Shown piece by piece: positions 1 to 6,904 of a stretch of DNA of 11,524 nucleotides. Location: assembly GCA_947453015.1 (NCBI GenBank), contig CANGFL010000012.1:1-11524 (forward strand). Reading direction: 5' to 3'. Origin of the DNA: Oxalobacteraceae bacterium. GTDB taxonomy: Bacteria > Pseudomonadota > Gammaproteobacteria > Burkholderiales > Burkholderiaceae_D. Made by a program: the position numbers and the translations under genes. The notes below the pieces were generated by a model. The model made no database searches, was not told the DNA's origin, and was given only the letters and a program-made list of their open reading frames with translations. The first letter of the stretch is position 1. The number at the start of each line of letters is the position of its first letter.

Positions 1-478
1 GCTTGATAGCCGCACTGCGCTGACGACTTTCGCGATGCAGTCTTAAACCCAGATCCTCACACGCTAAAGGCTCGACACCTAAATGACGTAACAAGGTATG
101 TTGTTCGACATCGCCGTCTTCGTTGGAATGCCACAGCACTGCACCAAACCGACGTGGATCAGTTAAACGCAAACGCGTCTCACCCATCACGACATCAACA
201 TGATCGTGTTTTTGCGGCGGATGCGATCCGGACAACACGCGTAAATGCCCCGACATACCCAGATGAATGATTAGGGTACCGTGCTCAAAATTTAACAGTA
301 GATATTTTCCGCGCCGCCCAGTCGACAGCACGCGGCGCTGCTTCAAAAGCTCAGTCAAACCGGAGGGAAAAGGCCAGCGCAAGCCCTCGCGCCGAAGAAT
401 CACCTCGGTCACCTGACGATCTTCGACATGCGGAGCGATACCACGACGGGTGACTTCAACTTCAGGCAGTTCTGGCAT
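1..478 (-). CDS. mutM: Formamidopyrimidine-DNA glycosylase, N-terminal part (gene continues past left edge)
   Basis: Bifunctional DNA glycosylase/AP lyase that removes 8-oxoguanine and formamidopyrimidines in base-excision repair. Reading the complement from the ATG at 478 gives 159 residues with no stop before the window edge; the family is about 270 residues, so the C-terminal H2TH and zinc-finger part is missing. The protein opens MPELPEVEV: Pro2 is the Schiff-base nucleophile and Glu3 the general acid of the family. Lys58 in RRGKYLLL matches the conserved lysine of the N-terminal domain, and HLGMSGH (about 72-78) and DPRRFG (about 107-112) are further family signatures. No good Shine-Dalgarno lies ahead of the ATG, but the N-terminal processing to Pro2 fixes this start. 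The gene is transcribed away from the TPR-lolB-ispE run, the usual betaproteobacterial arrangement. Identification is secure; only the far end is unseen. Confidence 0.96.
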   Translation of the reverse strand, partial: MPELPEVEVTRRGIAPHVEDRQVTEVILRREGLRWPFPSGLTELLKQRRVLSTGRRGKYLLLNFEHGTLIIHLGMSGHLRVLSGSHPPQKHDHVDVVMGETRLRLTDPRRFGAVLWHSNEDGDVEQHTLLRHLGVEPLACEDLGLRLHRESRQRSAAIK

Positions 479-611
479 CGGAAACGGTGAGAGGGTGGTT
501 TTTAAAGTATGGGCCTGCGATCATTACGGCTTTCGTCGTAAAATCATCCGCGGCCAAAACAACGCGTAACCCATGCGTCGGCTTATTTAGGCGTCACGAC
601 AGGATAATCTT

Positions 612-2336
612 TTGAAACATTTTTCAGCCATTCTAACGCTCTCGGCATTGCTTGCGACGGCATCCCCATTATTCGCCGCCGATAGTACGACTACTGACGA
701 GCCTGTGGATGTCTTGCCTTCTGTGGGCAGGACCGAAGAGTTGGTGTTTCGTTATCTGTCCGCTGAAATCTCTTACCAACGCGGTAATGCGTTTGCGGGT
801 TACGCCAATATGCTGTCGATCGCACGCAGTACGGGCGATGCTCGCCTGGCGCGTCGCGCTACAGAAATGGCTATCGCCGGCGCATTACCGGCTGAAGCGA
901 TGAAAGCCGCACGTATCTGGCATGAACTCGCACCCAATGCAGACGATGCCGCGCAAGTGTTGTTAGGACTTCAAGTGTCTAACAATCGCTCAGATGACGC
1001 TAAGGCGTCGCTAGCTAAACAACTCTCCAGTAGCTCGGCTGCGATGCTGCCTATGGCTATCGGTAACGTGCAACGGTTGCTAGCGCGTATGCCTGACCGT
1101 GTTCGCGCCAGCGCGATGATGAAGGAATTGCTTGAGCCGTATCGCGATTTAATTGAGGCGCGCATAGCGCTGATTCAAATGGCTATGGTGAGTGGCGATC
1201 GCACTGCTGCGATGAAAGAATCGCGTGAAGCGATTAGTAAATTTCCCAATTCTGAAATTGCTGTATTGATGCATGCTCAGCTAGTTGAGAATAAAGCCGA
1301 CGGACTAAAACTTCTCGCTGAGTTTTTGAAAAAAAATCCCAAATCACGCGAAGTGCGCCTGACCTATGCTCGTATGCTGTTTGAGCAATCCAAAGTAGCT
1401 GAAGCCAAAAAAGAATTTCGAACACTACTGCAACAATCACCTAACGATCAAACTTCGCTTTACGCTCTTGGTTTGTTGATGGCGCAAACGAATGAAATTG
1501 CGGAAGCTGAAAAATATCTCTCGACCTACATTCAAAATCTGAAAGGTCAACCAGATCGCGAACGCGATGCAAGCCAAGCGCTGATGATATTGGCGCAGAT
1601 CGCCGAAGATCGTAACGACACGGCAGCTGCCATGGCGTGGCTGGATATGGTCGCCACGACGGCGCAAAACGGCGCAACGATTGCGGCGTTAAAGCGCGCG
1701 CAACTTATGGCTAAAAGCGGCAAACTCGATGATGCTCGAATTTTGCTGAATCAAACCGATGTTGAAAATGATGATGAGCGCGTCAAACTCATCATCGGTG
1801 AAGCACAATTATTGCGTGATGCAGACAAATTGCCTGACGCTGTACGCTTGATACAAGATGCGCTTGAGGCGTATCCAGATCAATTAGATTTGCTCTATGA
1901 ACTGGGAATGCTTGCTGAAAAAAATCTCCAGTTTGATGTGATGGAAACAGCGCTGCGCAAGGTCATGAAGTTAATGCCGGACGGTCAACATGCGTTTAAT
2001 GCGCTGGGTTATTCACTCGCCGATCGCAACATACGTTTACCTGAAGCCTATGACTTGATTAAGACAGCCTTATCACTCGCACCAGAAGACGCCTACATCA
2101 TGGACAGCATGGGATGGGTGGAATTCCGCATGGGTCGGTTGGAAAAAGCCGAAGAAATTTTACGCAAGGCGTTTTCTATCAAGGCCGATCCTGAAATTGC
2201 CGCGCATCTGGGTGAAGTGCTGTGGGTACGCGGTCGCGAGGAAGAAGCAAAAAAACTCTGGCGCAATGCAGGTGGCCGAGATACTAAAAACGATACGCTA
2301 AAGAGTACGCTGCAGAGACTGCAGATAAAACTCTAA
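612..2336 (+). CDS. Exported tetratricopeptide-repeat protein upstream of lolB
   Basis: A 574-residue TPR protein whose exact function is not known to me; its homologues sit ahead of lolB in many betaproteobacteria. The start is TTG at 612, preceded by AGGA at 601-604 with 7 bases of spacing. Residues 1-22 form a signal peptide: a short basic start, a hydrophobic core and SPLFAAD, with cleavage likely after Ala22 or Ala23, so the protein is probably periplasmic or envelope-attached. TPR-like helical pairs are clear around residues 245-310 (for example EVRLTYARMLFEQSKVAEA) and again around 455-555 (FNALGYSLADR..., MDSMGWVEFRMGRLEKAEE, HLGEVLWVRGREEEA). No enzymatic motif is visible. It ends 20 bases before lolB, suggesting cotranscription and a scaffold role in the envelope; that role is inferred from context only. 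The TTG start may lower its translation. Confidence 0.9.
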   Translation: MKHFSAILTLSALLATASPLFAADSTTTDEPVDVLPSVGRTEELVFRYLSAEISYQRGNAFAGYANMLSIARSTGDARLARRATEMAIAGALPAEAMKAARIWHELAPNADDAAQVLLGLQVSNNRSDDAKASLAKQLSSSSAAMLPMAIGNVQRLLARMPDRVRASAMMKELLEPYRDLIEARIALIQMAMVSGDRTAAMKESREAISKFPNSEIAVLMHAQLVENKADGLKLLAEFLKKNPKSREVRLTYARMLFEQSKVAEAKKEFRTLLQQSPNDQTSLYALGLLMAQTNEIAEAEKYLSTYIQNLKGQPDRERDASQALMILAQIAEDRNDTAAAMAWLDMVATTAQNGATIAALKRAQLMAKSGKLDDARILLNQTDVENDDERVKLIIGEAQLLRDADKLPDAVRLIQDALEAYPDQLDLLYELGMLAEKNLQFDVMETALRKVMKLMPDGQHAFNALGYSLADRNIRLPEAYDLIKTALSLAPEDAYIMDSMGWVEFRMGRLEKAEEILRKAFSIKADPEIAAHLGEVLWVRGREEEAKKLWRNAGGRDTKNDTLKSTLQRLQIKL

Positions 2337-2356
2337 ACCTCTAAACCCTTGCACGC

Positions 2357-2977
2357 ATGCGCTGGATGACACGACTGCCCGCTTGGCTATTTGCGCTAGT
2401 AACGATTAGTGGGATGGTCGGTTGTAGCAGCCTGCAAATCTGGCCATACTTGCCATCGTCAACTCAAACTGAGCGCAGCTTCCAAGACAACATACTGATT
2501 CAGGGACGTTTTTCAGTCGCGTATGAACAAAATAACCGACCGCAGTCGGTTCAGGGACGCTTCCAATGGCAGCAACACGATCAACGTATCGATATCGATC
2601 TGATGTCGCCATTAGGACAAACGATGGCCAAGCTGGCTATCACTCCTAACTCAGCCACCATTCAGCAAAGTGGCAAAGAAATAAAAGTCGCTGACAACGT
2701 CGCAGAACTCACTGAACAGACCTTAGGTTGGTCACTACCGGTTGCGGGAATGCGCGATTGGTTGCAAGGATTTAATCGCAGCACAAGTAATCAACGACAA
2801 CTAGCTAGACCGAATGAAAATGATCAATTCGATGCCGATGGCTGGCACATACACTATGTCAGCTGGCAGCAAAATTCGGTGTCTGTTTACCCTAAACGCA
2901 TTGACCTGACTCGCACCTCGTCGCAACTGCATCAGTTAAGTTTGCGCATCATCATCGATCAGTGGGAGCCGCAATGA
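2357..2977 (+). CDS. lolB: Outer-membrane lipoprotein receptor LolB
   Basis: LolB takes lipoproteins from the periplasmic carrier LolA and inserts them into the inner leaflet of the outer membrane; it is itself a lipoprotein. The 206-residue length fits the family. Residues 1-22 are a type II signal peptide with a hydrophobic stretch (WLFALVTISGMVG) ending at Cys23, which would be lipidated; the lipobox reads MVGC. The mature part shows the family pattern of a strand-rich beta-barrel: ILIQGRFSVAYE, VQGRFQWQQHDQRIDIDLMSPLGQTMAKL, then the WSLPVAGMRDWLQG segment around residues 130-140. A second in-frame ATG at 2366 is possible; neither has a clear ribosome-binding site, so translation may be coupled to the TPR gene 20 bases upstream. 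The stop overlaps the ispE start (ATGA, 2974-2977). Sequence drifts fast in this family, but the context and motifs agree. Confidence 0.92.
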   Translation: MRWMTRLPAWLFALVTISGMVGCSSLQIWPYLPSSTQTERSFQDNILIQGRFSVAYEQNNRPQSVQGRFQWQQHDQRIDIDLMSPLGQTMAKLAITPNSATIQQSGKEIKVADNVAELTEQTLGWSLPVAGMRDWLQGFNRSTSNQRQLARPNENDQFDADGWHIHYVSWQQNSVSVYPKRIDLTRTSSQLHQLSLRIIIDQWEPQ

Positions 2978-3855
2978 CGCTAACTACCGCAACTCCTGCG
3001 CGTTATTTGCATGATTGCCCAGCGCCGGCCAAGCTGAATCTTTTTCTGCATGTGGTTGGTCGTCGCGACGATGGCTATCACTTACTGCAATCGGTTTTTC
3101 AATTAATTGATTTGCAGGACACACTGCATTTTGATCTGCGCGATGACGAACGCATTGTTCGCGTAACCGACCTCCCTGATGTGCCCGAGGCGGACGATTT
3201 AGTGATACGTGCCGCCAAGCTACTCAAAGCGGCCGCCAATTCACGCGGACAGTCTGTCTGCGGCGTGGGCATTAGCTTGGAAAAGCGCATACCCATGGGT
3301 GGCGGGCTGGGTGGCGGCTCATCGGATGCGGCAACCGTCTTGCTCGCTTTGAATCATCTTTGGCAACTTGGCATGTCACGCGCCGAGCTGATGCATTTGG
3401 GCGTTCAACTAGGTGCCGATGTGCCTTTCTTTCTGCTGGGTCAAAATGCGTTCGCTGAAGGCATCGGCGATCAGCTGGTAGCAATGAGCCTTCCCTCGGC
3501 CTGGTATGTCGTAATTCACCCCGGCGTGGCTGTGCCGACCCCTCGCGTGTTCGGGGCTGCAGAATTGACACGGAACACCAAAGTCGTCAAAATGGCGGAC
3601 TTTTCTGTGAGCCCCTTGGGCTTCGGGAAAAACGACTTGCAAGCAGTAGTGGTTAATGCTTTTCCGGCCGTAGCAGATGCCCTCAAGTGGCTGACGCAGC
3701 ATGGTGAAGCGCGTATGACCGGCTCGGGCGCCTGCGTATTCGCGCGCTTCGAATCTGAGTCTGACGCAGAGGCCACGCTAAAACAGCTGCCCGCCCAGTG
3801 GCGAGGATGGAAAGTCAGATCGTTATCTGACCATCCGCTGAAACTGCAGTCGTAA
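2974..3855 (+). CDS. ispE: 4-diphosphocytidyl-2-C-methyl-D-erythritol kinase
   Basis: Cytoplasmic GHMP-family kinase that phosphorylates the 2-hydroxyl of CDP-methylerythritol, the fourth step of the non-mevalonate (MEP) isoprenoid pathway. From ATG 2974 it has 293 residues, close to the usual 280-300. Visible motifs are PAPAKLNLFLHVVGRRDDGYH-like substrate binding around residues 16-36 with the conserved Lys20, the glycine-rich ATP loop PMGGGLGGGSSDAA (about 107-120), GADVPFFLLG with the catalytic Asp149, and the C-terminal MTGSGACVF. A GTG at 2962 would add four residues, but ATG 2974 overlaps the lolB stop as ATGA and has GGGAG at 2964-2968 at proper spacing, so translational coupling to lolB is likely and the later start is preferred. 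tRNA-Gln and prs follow on the same strand. Confidence 0.97.
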   Translation: MTLTTATPARYLHDCPAPAKLNLFLHVVGRRDDGYHLLQSVFQLIDLQDTLHFDLRDDERIVRVTDLPDVPEADDLVIRAAKLLKAAANSRGQSVCGVGISLEKRIPMGGGLGGGSSDAATVLLALNHLWQLGMSRAELMHLGVQLGADVPFFLLGQNAFAEGIGDQLVAMSLPSAWYVVIHPGVAVPTPRVFGAAELTRNTKVVKMADFSVSPLGFGKNDLQAVVVNAFPAVADALKWLTQHGEARMTGSGACVFARFESESDAEATLKQLPAQWRGWKVRSLSDHPLKLQS

Positions 3856-3866
3856 GCGTCGAATTC

Positions 3867-3889
3867 GTCTGTGCGGTATACCGCCAGAC
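3867..3889 (+). other. GC-rich inverted repeat between ispE and tRNA-Gln
   Basis: GTCTG-t-GCGG, loop TATA, CCGC-CAGAC: a nine-base-pair stem with one unpaired T at 3872, starting 12 bases after the ispE stop and ending 12 bases before the tRNA. No run of T follows on either strand, so it is not a canonical intrinsic terminator. It could be a 3' end-stabilising hairpin for ispE mRNA or an element for processing an ispE-tRNA transcript. Confidence 0.5.
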
Positions 3890-3901
3890 AAACTGTTGTG
3901 T

Positions 3902-3978
3902 AGGGGAATCGCCAAGCTGGTTAAGGCACTGGATTTTGATTCCAGCATTCCAAGGTTCGAATCCTTGTTCCCCTGCCA
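3902..3978 (+). tRNA. tRNA-Gln(UUG)
   Basis: A 77-base cloverleaf can be drawn by hand: acceptor AGGGGAA (3902-3908) pairs with TTCCCCT (3968-3974), then discriminator G3975 and encoded CCA (3976-3978). The D arm is GCC-AAGCTGGTTAA-GGC. The anticodon stem CTGGA/TCCAG encloses TTTTGAT, giving anticodon TTG for glutamine. The T arm CAAGG-TTCGAAT-CCTTG carries the invariant TTCGA. Placement between ispE and prs matches the betaproteobacterial arrangement. The first acceptor pair is A1-U72, whereas bacterial tRNA-Gln normally has U1-A72; the pair remains weak, which is the property glutaminyl-tRNA synthetase needs. Confidence 0.96.
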
Positions 3979-4041
3979 TTTGATTGTGTGCGTTCCGGGA
4001 CTTCTGGAATGTGACGATAAAAAAATGTAACTTCACTGATG

Positions 4042-4082
4042 AAGCCGCCATTGTGGGTATAACGCCCGACCTGGCGGCTTTT
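4042..4082 (+). terminator. Terminator-like hairpin between tRNA-Gln and prs
   Basis: AAGCCGCCA (4042-4050) pairs perfectly with TGGCGGCTT (4072-4080), continued by TT to make a four-T run before C4083. The 21-base loop contains a small inner stem GGG/CCC (4055-4057 and 4065-4067). It lies 64 bases after the tRNA and ends 24 bases before the prs Shine-Dalgarno, so it either ends the tRNA transcript or acts as an attenuator in the prs leader. The short T run makes it a modest terminator. Confidence 0.55.
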
Positions 4083-4114
4083 CAAACTTTTAACACTCTG
4101 TGGTCAGGAAATCC

Positions 4115-5086
4115 ATGGTTCACGAGAACCTGATGGTTTTTACCGGGAACGCTAATCCGGCACTCGCTGAAGGTGTTGCTGCACAGCTTGGCATCCCGCT
4201 TGGGAAAGCTGTCGTATCAAGCTTCTCGGACGGTGAAATCATGGTGGAGGTGAATGAAAACGTCCGTGGTAAGGATGTTTTTGTTTTGCAGTCAACTTCT
4301 GCCCCTACCAACGATCACTTGATGGAAGTGATGTTGATGGTTGATGCGCTTAAGCGCGCTTCTGCCGGACGCATTACCGCCGTGTTGCCCTACTTTGGTT
4401 ATTCGCGACAAGACCGTCGTCCGCGCTCAGCGCGCGTTGCGATTTCAGCAAAAGTAGTTGCAAACATGTTGCAAGAGGCTGGTGTTGAACGTGTGCTGAT
4501 CATGGATCTGCATGCTGATCAAATTCAAGGCTTCTTTGATATTCCGGTCGATAATATTTATGCCTCACCGATATTGTTAACGGATTTGGTGAATAAGCAT
4601 TACGAAGATTTGCTGGTGGTGTCACCCGATGTGGGTGGTGTCGTACGTGCCAGGGCCTTGGCGAAACGTCTGAATTGCGATCTCGCGATTATTGATAAAC
4701 GTCGGCCTAAAGCGAATGTATCGGAAGTGATGAATGTGATTGGCGAAGTCGACGGACGCAACTGCGTGATCATGGATGACATGGTTGATACCGCAGGCAC
4801 GTTGACTAAGGCCGCCGAAGTACTCAAGTCGCGCGGCGCAAAAAAAGTAATCGCCTACTGTACTCACCCTGTTTTATCGGGCTCAGCAGTAGAACGCATT
4901 GCTAAATCGCCGTTAGATGAACTCGTCGTCACTGACACCATTCCGCTTAGCAAAGAAGCCAAAGCGCTATCGAAAATACGGCAATTGTCGTGTGCTTCTT
5001 TGTTAGCCGAAACCATACGTCGAATCAGTAAAGGCGATTCTGTGATGTCGTTGTTTGCTGAAGACGAAGCAAGCGGTCAAGATTAA
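4115..5086 (+). CDS. prs: Ribose-phosphate pyrophosphokinase (PRPP synthetase)
   Basis: Converts ribose 5-phosphate and ATP to PRPP, the precursor of purines, pyrimidines, NAD, histidine and tryptophan; cytoplasmic, hexameric in the bacterial class I enzymes. The 323 residues match the typical 310-320. Motifs: [13 protein letters not shown] and FSDGE near the N-terminus; [33 protein letters not shown] in the ATP-binding region; [17 protein letters not shown] with the conserved His133; [30 protein letters not shown], the flexible catalytic loop; and the PRPP-binding loop [12 protein letters not shown] at about 218-229. The start chosen is ATG 4115, five bases after AGGA (4106-4109); its product [11 protein letters not shown] aligns with class I enzymes, whereas a GTG at 4100 would add five residues with no supporting site. 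A terminator-like hairpin precedes it and rplY follows after 95 bases. Confidence 0.98.
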   Translation: MVHENLMVFTGNANPALAEGVAAQLGIPLGKAVVSSFSDGEIMVEVNENVRGKDVFVLQSTSAPTNDHLMEVMLMVDALKRASAGRITAVLPYFGYSRQDRRPRSARVAISAKVVANMLQEAGVERVLIMDLHADQIQGFFDIPVDNIYASPILLTDLVNKHYEDLLVVSPDVGGVVRARALAKRLNCDLAIIDKRRPKANVSEVMNVIGEVDGRNCVIMDDMVDTAGTLTKAAEVLKSRGAKKVIAYCTHPVLSGSAVERIAKSPLDELVVTDTIPLSKEAKALSKIRQLSCASLLAETIRRISKGDSVMSLFAEDEASGQD

Positions 5087-5099
5087 ACAGTTTTGAGGC

Positions 5100-5147
5100 C
5101 CTGCATTTGCAGGATCTCTTTTTAGATCCCCTGGTCGCGGGGGATTT
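5100..5147 (+). promoter_or_regulatory. Overlapping hairpins in the prs-rplY gap (candidate leader or attenuator)
   Basis: Three stems compete for the same bases: CCTGC/GCAGG (5100-5104 with 5109-5113), followed five bases later by five T's; GGATCT/AGATCC (5112-5117 with 5124-5129), whose loop is CTTTTT; and ATCCCC/GGGGAT (5126-5131 with 5140-5145), followed by TT. A fourth small stem GGGC/GCCC (5155-5158 with 5163-5166) sits just ahead of the rplY ribosome-binding site. The first could be a weak prs terminator. Mutually exclusive pairing is what an attenuator or ribosomal-protein leader would need, but this is inference from base pairing only. Confidence 0.4.
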
Positions 5148-5181
5148 CAACGAAGGGCGATAGCCCAATTTAGGAGTTCTC

Positions 5182-5793
5182 ATGAAAGTTGTTGCATTCC
5201 CACGCAAAGAGCAGGGGTCCGGAGCGAGCCGCCGCCTGCGCACTGCTGGTCAAACACCTGGTATCGTTTACGGCGGCACAGCTGCACCGTTGAATATCGC
5301 GCTTGATCACAATGCCTTGTTTCACGCACTCAAAAAAGAGGCGTTTCACTCATCCATTCTCGACATGGAAATTGAAGGCAAAGCAGAAAAAGTGTTGTTA
5401 CGTGATTTCCAGATGCATGCTTATAAGCCACTGGTTTTACATATCGATTTTCAGCGCGTCGATGCAAATCAAAAGATTCACATGAAAGTGCCACTGCACT
5501 TCACTAACGCTGAGATTGCACCGGTTGTGAAATTGTCGGGTGGCGTTATCAGCCACGTGCTGAATGAACTCGATATCAGCTGCCTGCCAAAAGATCTGCC
5601 TGAATTTATCGAAGTCGATCTCTCAACTATGCTAGCGGGTGGTTCCTTGCACGTGTCTGATCTTAAATTGCCTCCTGGTGTGGTTGCAACTCACGCCAAA
5701 GAAAATCCAACGATCGCAACGGCAGCTATCCCTCGCGGAGCTAAAGGTGACGACGCCGCTGCAGCAGCACCAGCGGACGAAGCCAAGAAATAA
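5182..5793 (+). CDS. rplY: 50S ribosomal protein L25, two-domain Ctc form
   Basis: Binds 5S rRNA in the large subunit; the longer form (Ctc/TL5) carries an extra C-terminal domain. The 203 residues include an N-terminal L25 domain (about 1-95) with [27 protein letters not shown], the RNA-contacting start typical of the family, and [24 protein letters not shown] beta-rich Ctc domain follows (about 96-185: [19 protein letters not shown]..., [20 protein letters not shown], ending [15 protein letters not shown]). The last 20 residues are an Ala- and Asp-rich tail ending in Lys. The ATG at 5182 has AGGAG (5172-5176) five bases upstream. A leader with competing hairpins precedes it and a strong terminator follows, so it can be transcribed as its own unit or with prs. 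Order prs-rplY-pth is conserved in the class. Confidence 0.97.
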   Translation: MKVVAFPRKEQGSGASRRLRTAGQTPGIVYGGTAAPLNIALDHNALFHALKKEAFHSSILDMEIEGKAEKVLLRDFQMHAYKPLVLHIDFQRVDANQKIHMKVPLHFTNAEIAPVVKLSGGVISHVLNELDISCLPKDLPEFIEVDLSTMLAGGSLHVSDLKLPPGVVATHAKENPTIATAAIPRGAKGDDAAAAAPADEAKK

Positions 5794-5811
5794 TGCCTCA
5801 CTAGTTTTACC

Positions 5812-5840
5812 AAGCCCGTCCTTGCGACGGGCTTTTTTTT
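5812..5840 (+). terminator. Rho-independent terminator after rplY
   Basis: AAGCCCGTC (5812-5820), loop CTTGC, GACGGGCTT (5826-5834), with eight consecutive T's from 5833 to 5840. A perfect GC-rich stem followed by a long T run 19 bases after the rplY stop; it separates rplY from pth, so pth needs its own promoter in 5841-5923, where I see only an AT-rich TAATAAT (5879-5885) without a convincing -35. Confidence 0.94.
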
Positions 5841-5923
5841 CGATTACTGCTTATTTCGCTGGATCATCCACGCTTAGGTAATAATCATACCCACCTATCA
5901 CCAACTGCTACGCGAATCGCTCG

Positions 5924-6520
5924 ATGTCTATACGTCTTATTGTCGGCTTGGGTAATCCTGGTAATGAATACGCGCAGACGCGGCATAACGCGGGCTTCTG
6001 GTTAGTCGACCAACTTGCTCGTGGTCAGCTGCGTCGCGAAACGCGCTTTACGGCGCTGGCTTGCAAAACCTCCATTTCAAATCACGATGTGTGGTTGCTC
6101 GAGCCTCAGACCTTTATGAATCGCTCGGGGCTATCCGTCGCCGCCTTAGCTAACTTCTACAAAATTACTCCTGAATCGGTTTTGGTCGTTCATGATGAAC
6201 TCGATCTCAATCCCGGCACCGCAAAGCTCAAAAAGGGCGGATCTTCGGGCGGGCATAACGGATTAAAAGATATTGATAGGGCTTTAGGCACGCGAGATTA
6301 TTGGCGTCTGCGGTTAGGTATAGGACATCCCCGAACCTTGGGACTGCAACAACCGGTCGTGGATTTTGTTTTACATCGCCCTCGTGCTGAAGAGCAGCGC
6401 TTAATCGACGTCGCCCTAGAAAAAAGTCTGGCGGCCATTCCCCTGCTATGTGATGGGCGATTTGAGCAAGCCATGCTGGAATTACACACTGAAGCCAATC
6501 CGGGACCATCAATTAAATAA
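5924..6520 (+). CDS. pth: Peptidyl-tRNA hydrolase
   Basis: Cleaves the ester bond of peptidyl-tRNAs released prematurely from ribosomes, recycling tRNA; an essential, monomeric cytoplasmic enzyme. Its 198 residues match the usual 190-205. The opening [23 protein letters not shown] contains Asn11 and the catalytic His21; FMNRSG carries the conserved Asn of the peptide site; [11 protein letters not shown] holds the Asp that activates His; and [13 protein letters not shown] with Asn is the tRNA-acceptor loop. RLGIGHP is also typical. The ATG at 5924 gives the canonical N-terminus, although no clear Shine-Dalgarno is visible (upstream reads AATCGCTCG). In related genomes ychF usually follows; here it does not, and the conserved block ends with this gene. 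Confidence 0.97.
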   Translation: MSIRLIVGLGNPGNEYAQTRHNAGFWLVDQLARGQLRRETRFTALACKTSISNHDVWLLEPQTFMNRSGLSVAALANFYKITPESVLVVHDELDLNPGTAKLKKGGSSGGHNGLKDIDRALGTRDYWRLRLGIGHPRTLGLQQPVVDFVLHRPRAEEQRLIDVALEKSLAAIPLLCDGRFEQAMLELHTEANPGPSIK

Positions 6521-6673
6521 ACTCGCCCATTCCAGACCCTGTCACAACTTCATTATCTTGCCGTACGTTCTATGCGCCGAATTACCCAGCTAATTTAAAA
6601 ATACTCTTAAGTACGACCGCGTAAATATAGTCAGGCAAATTAATCTAATCTCAGCGTATTTCAGTAGTTAGCA

Positions 6674-6796
6674 GTGCCAATAATCGATAAATTGTTCGAG
6701 ATGCGAACACAGTATTTCCCTCAGAAAAAACTTCAATCCCGCGGCTATGAGAAAACCAAAGAAAAAGGCCGCCCTTTTGAAAAAGTTAAAAAATAA
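6674..6796 (+). CDS. Possible small lysine-rich protein (doubtful)
   Basis: An ORF of 40 codons from GTG 6674, or 31 from ATG 6701, ending TAA at 6794-6796. The longer reading begins VPIIDKLFEMRTQYFPQKK and finishes with a run rich in Lys, Arg and Glu (KTKEKGRPFEKVKK). I do not recognise it. An in-frame TAG lies nine bases ahead of the GTG, and neither start has a good Shine-Dalgarno. It is strongly basic, with eleven lysines in 40 residues, which in an A-rich stretch may be mere composition. It could be a real small basic protein, the C-terminal remnant of a lost gene, or chance. Confidence 0.2.
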   Translation: MPIIDKLFEMRTQYFPQKKLQSRGYEKTKEKGRPFEKVKK

Positions 6797-6830
6797 GTAA
6801 TTATTAATTCTAATTTGATAATCTTTGTTT

Positions 6831-6836
6831 TATACT
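6831..6836 (+). promoter_or_regulatory. Candidate -10 box for the H-NS-like gene
   Basis: TATACT, five of six matches to the sigma-70 -10 consensus, 69 bases before the ATG at 6905, within very AT-rich DNA. TTGATA at 6815-6820 resembles a -35 box but is only 10 bases away, too close to pair with it; at 17 bases the -35 position reads TTCTAA (6808-6813), which is weak. The AT-rich upstream DNA would also suit binding by H-NS itself, that is, autoregulation; this is inferred. Confidence 0.3.
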
Positions 6837-6904
6837 CCCCAGCGAGGCAGTGGCGCATCTGCCCCCGGGTACTTAAACAAAGAAATTATTCGATGGAGAA
6901 AATC

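Larger units (their letters stand above)
6521..6904. other. AT-rich region between pth and the H-NS-like gene
   Basis: Some 384 bases with no recognisable gene. The right half (about 6590-6840) is markedly richer in A and T than the flanking genes. It holds one small lysine-rich ORF of doubtful status (6674-6796) and a TATACT box at 6831 that may serve the H-NS-like gene. No trace of ychF, a tRNA fragment or an insertion-sequence end was found by eye. The H-NS 5' leader contains the C-rich GCCCCCGGG at 6861-6869. Confidence 0.6.

Noticed and set aside
2962..2973. GTG start of ispE at 2962
   Set aside because: Would overlap lolB by 16 bases and consume the GGGAG ribosome-binding site of the ATG at 2974, which forms the usual ATGA overlap.
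3272..3776. Several minus-strand ORFs of 86-99 codons inside ispE
   Set aside because: Lie antisense to a fully recognisable ispE, with low-complexity Arg/Pro/Ser-rich products and no ribosome-binding sites.
6815..6904. Thirty-residue N-terminal extension of the H-NS-like protein from a TTG at 6815
   Set aside because: The extension has no family similarity and spans the likely promoter; ATG 6905 has a proper Shine-Dalgarno and gives a normal-length protein.
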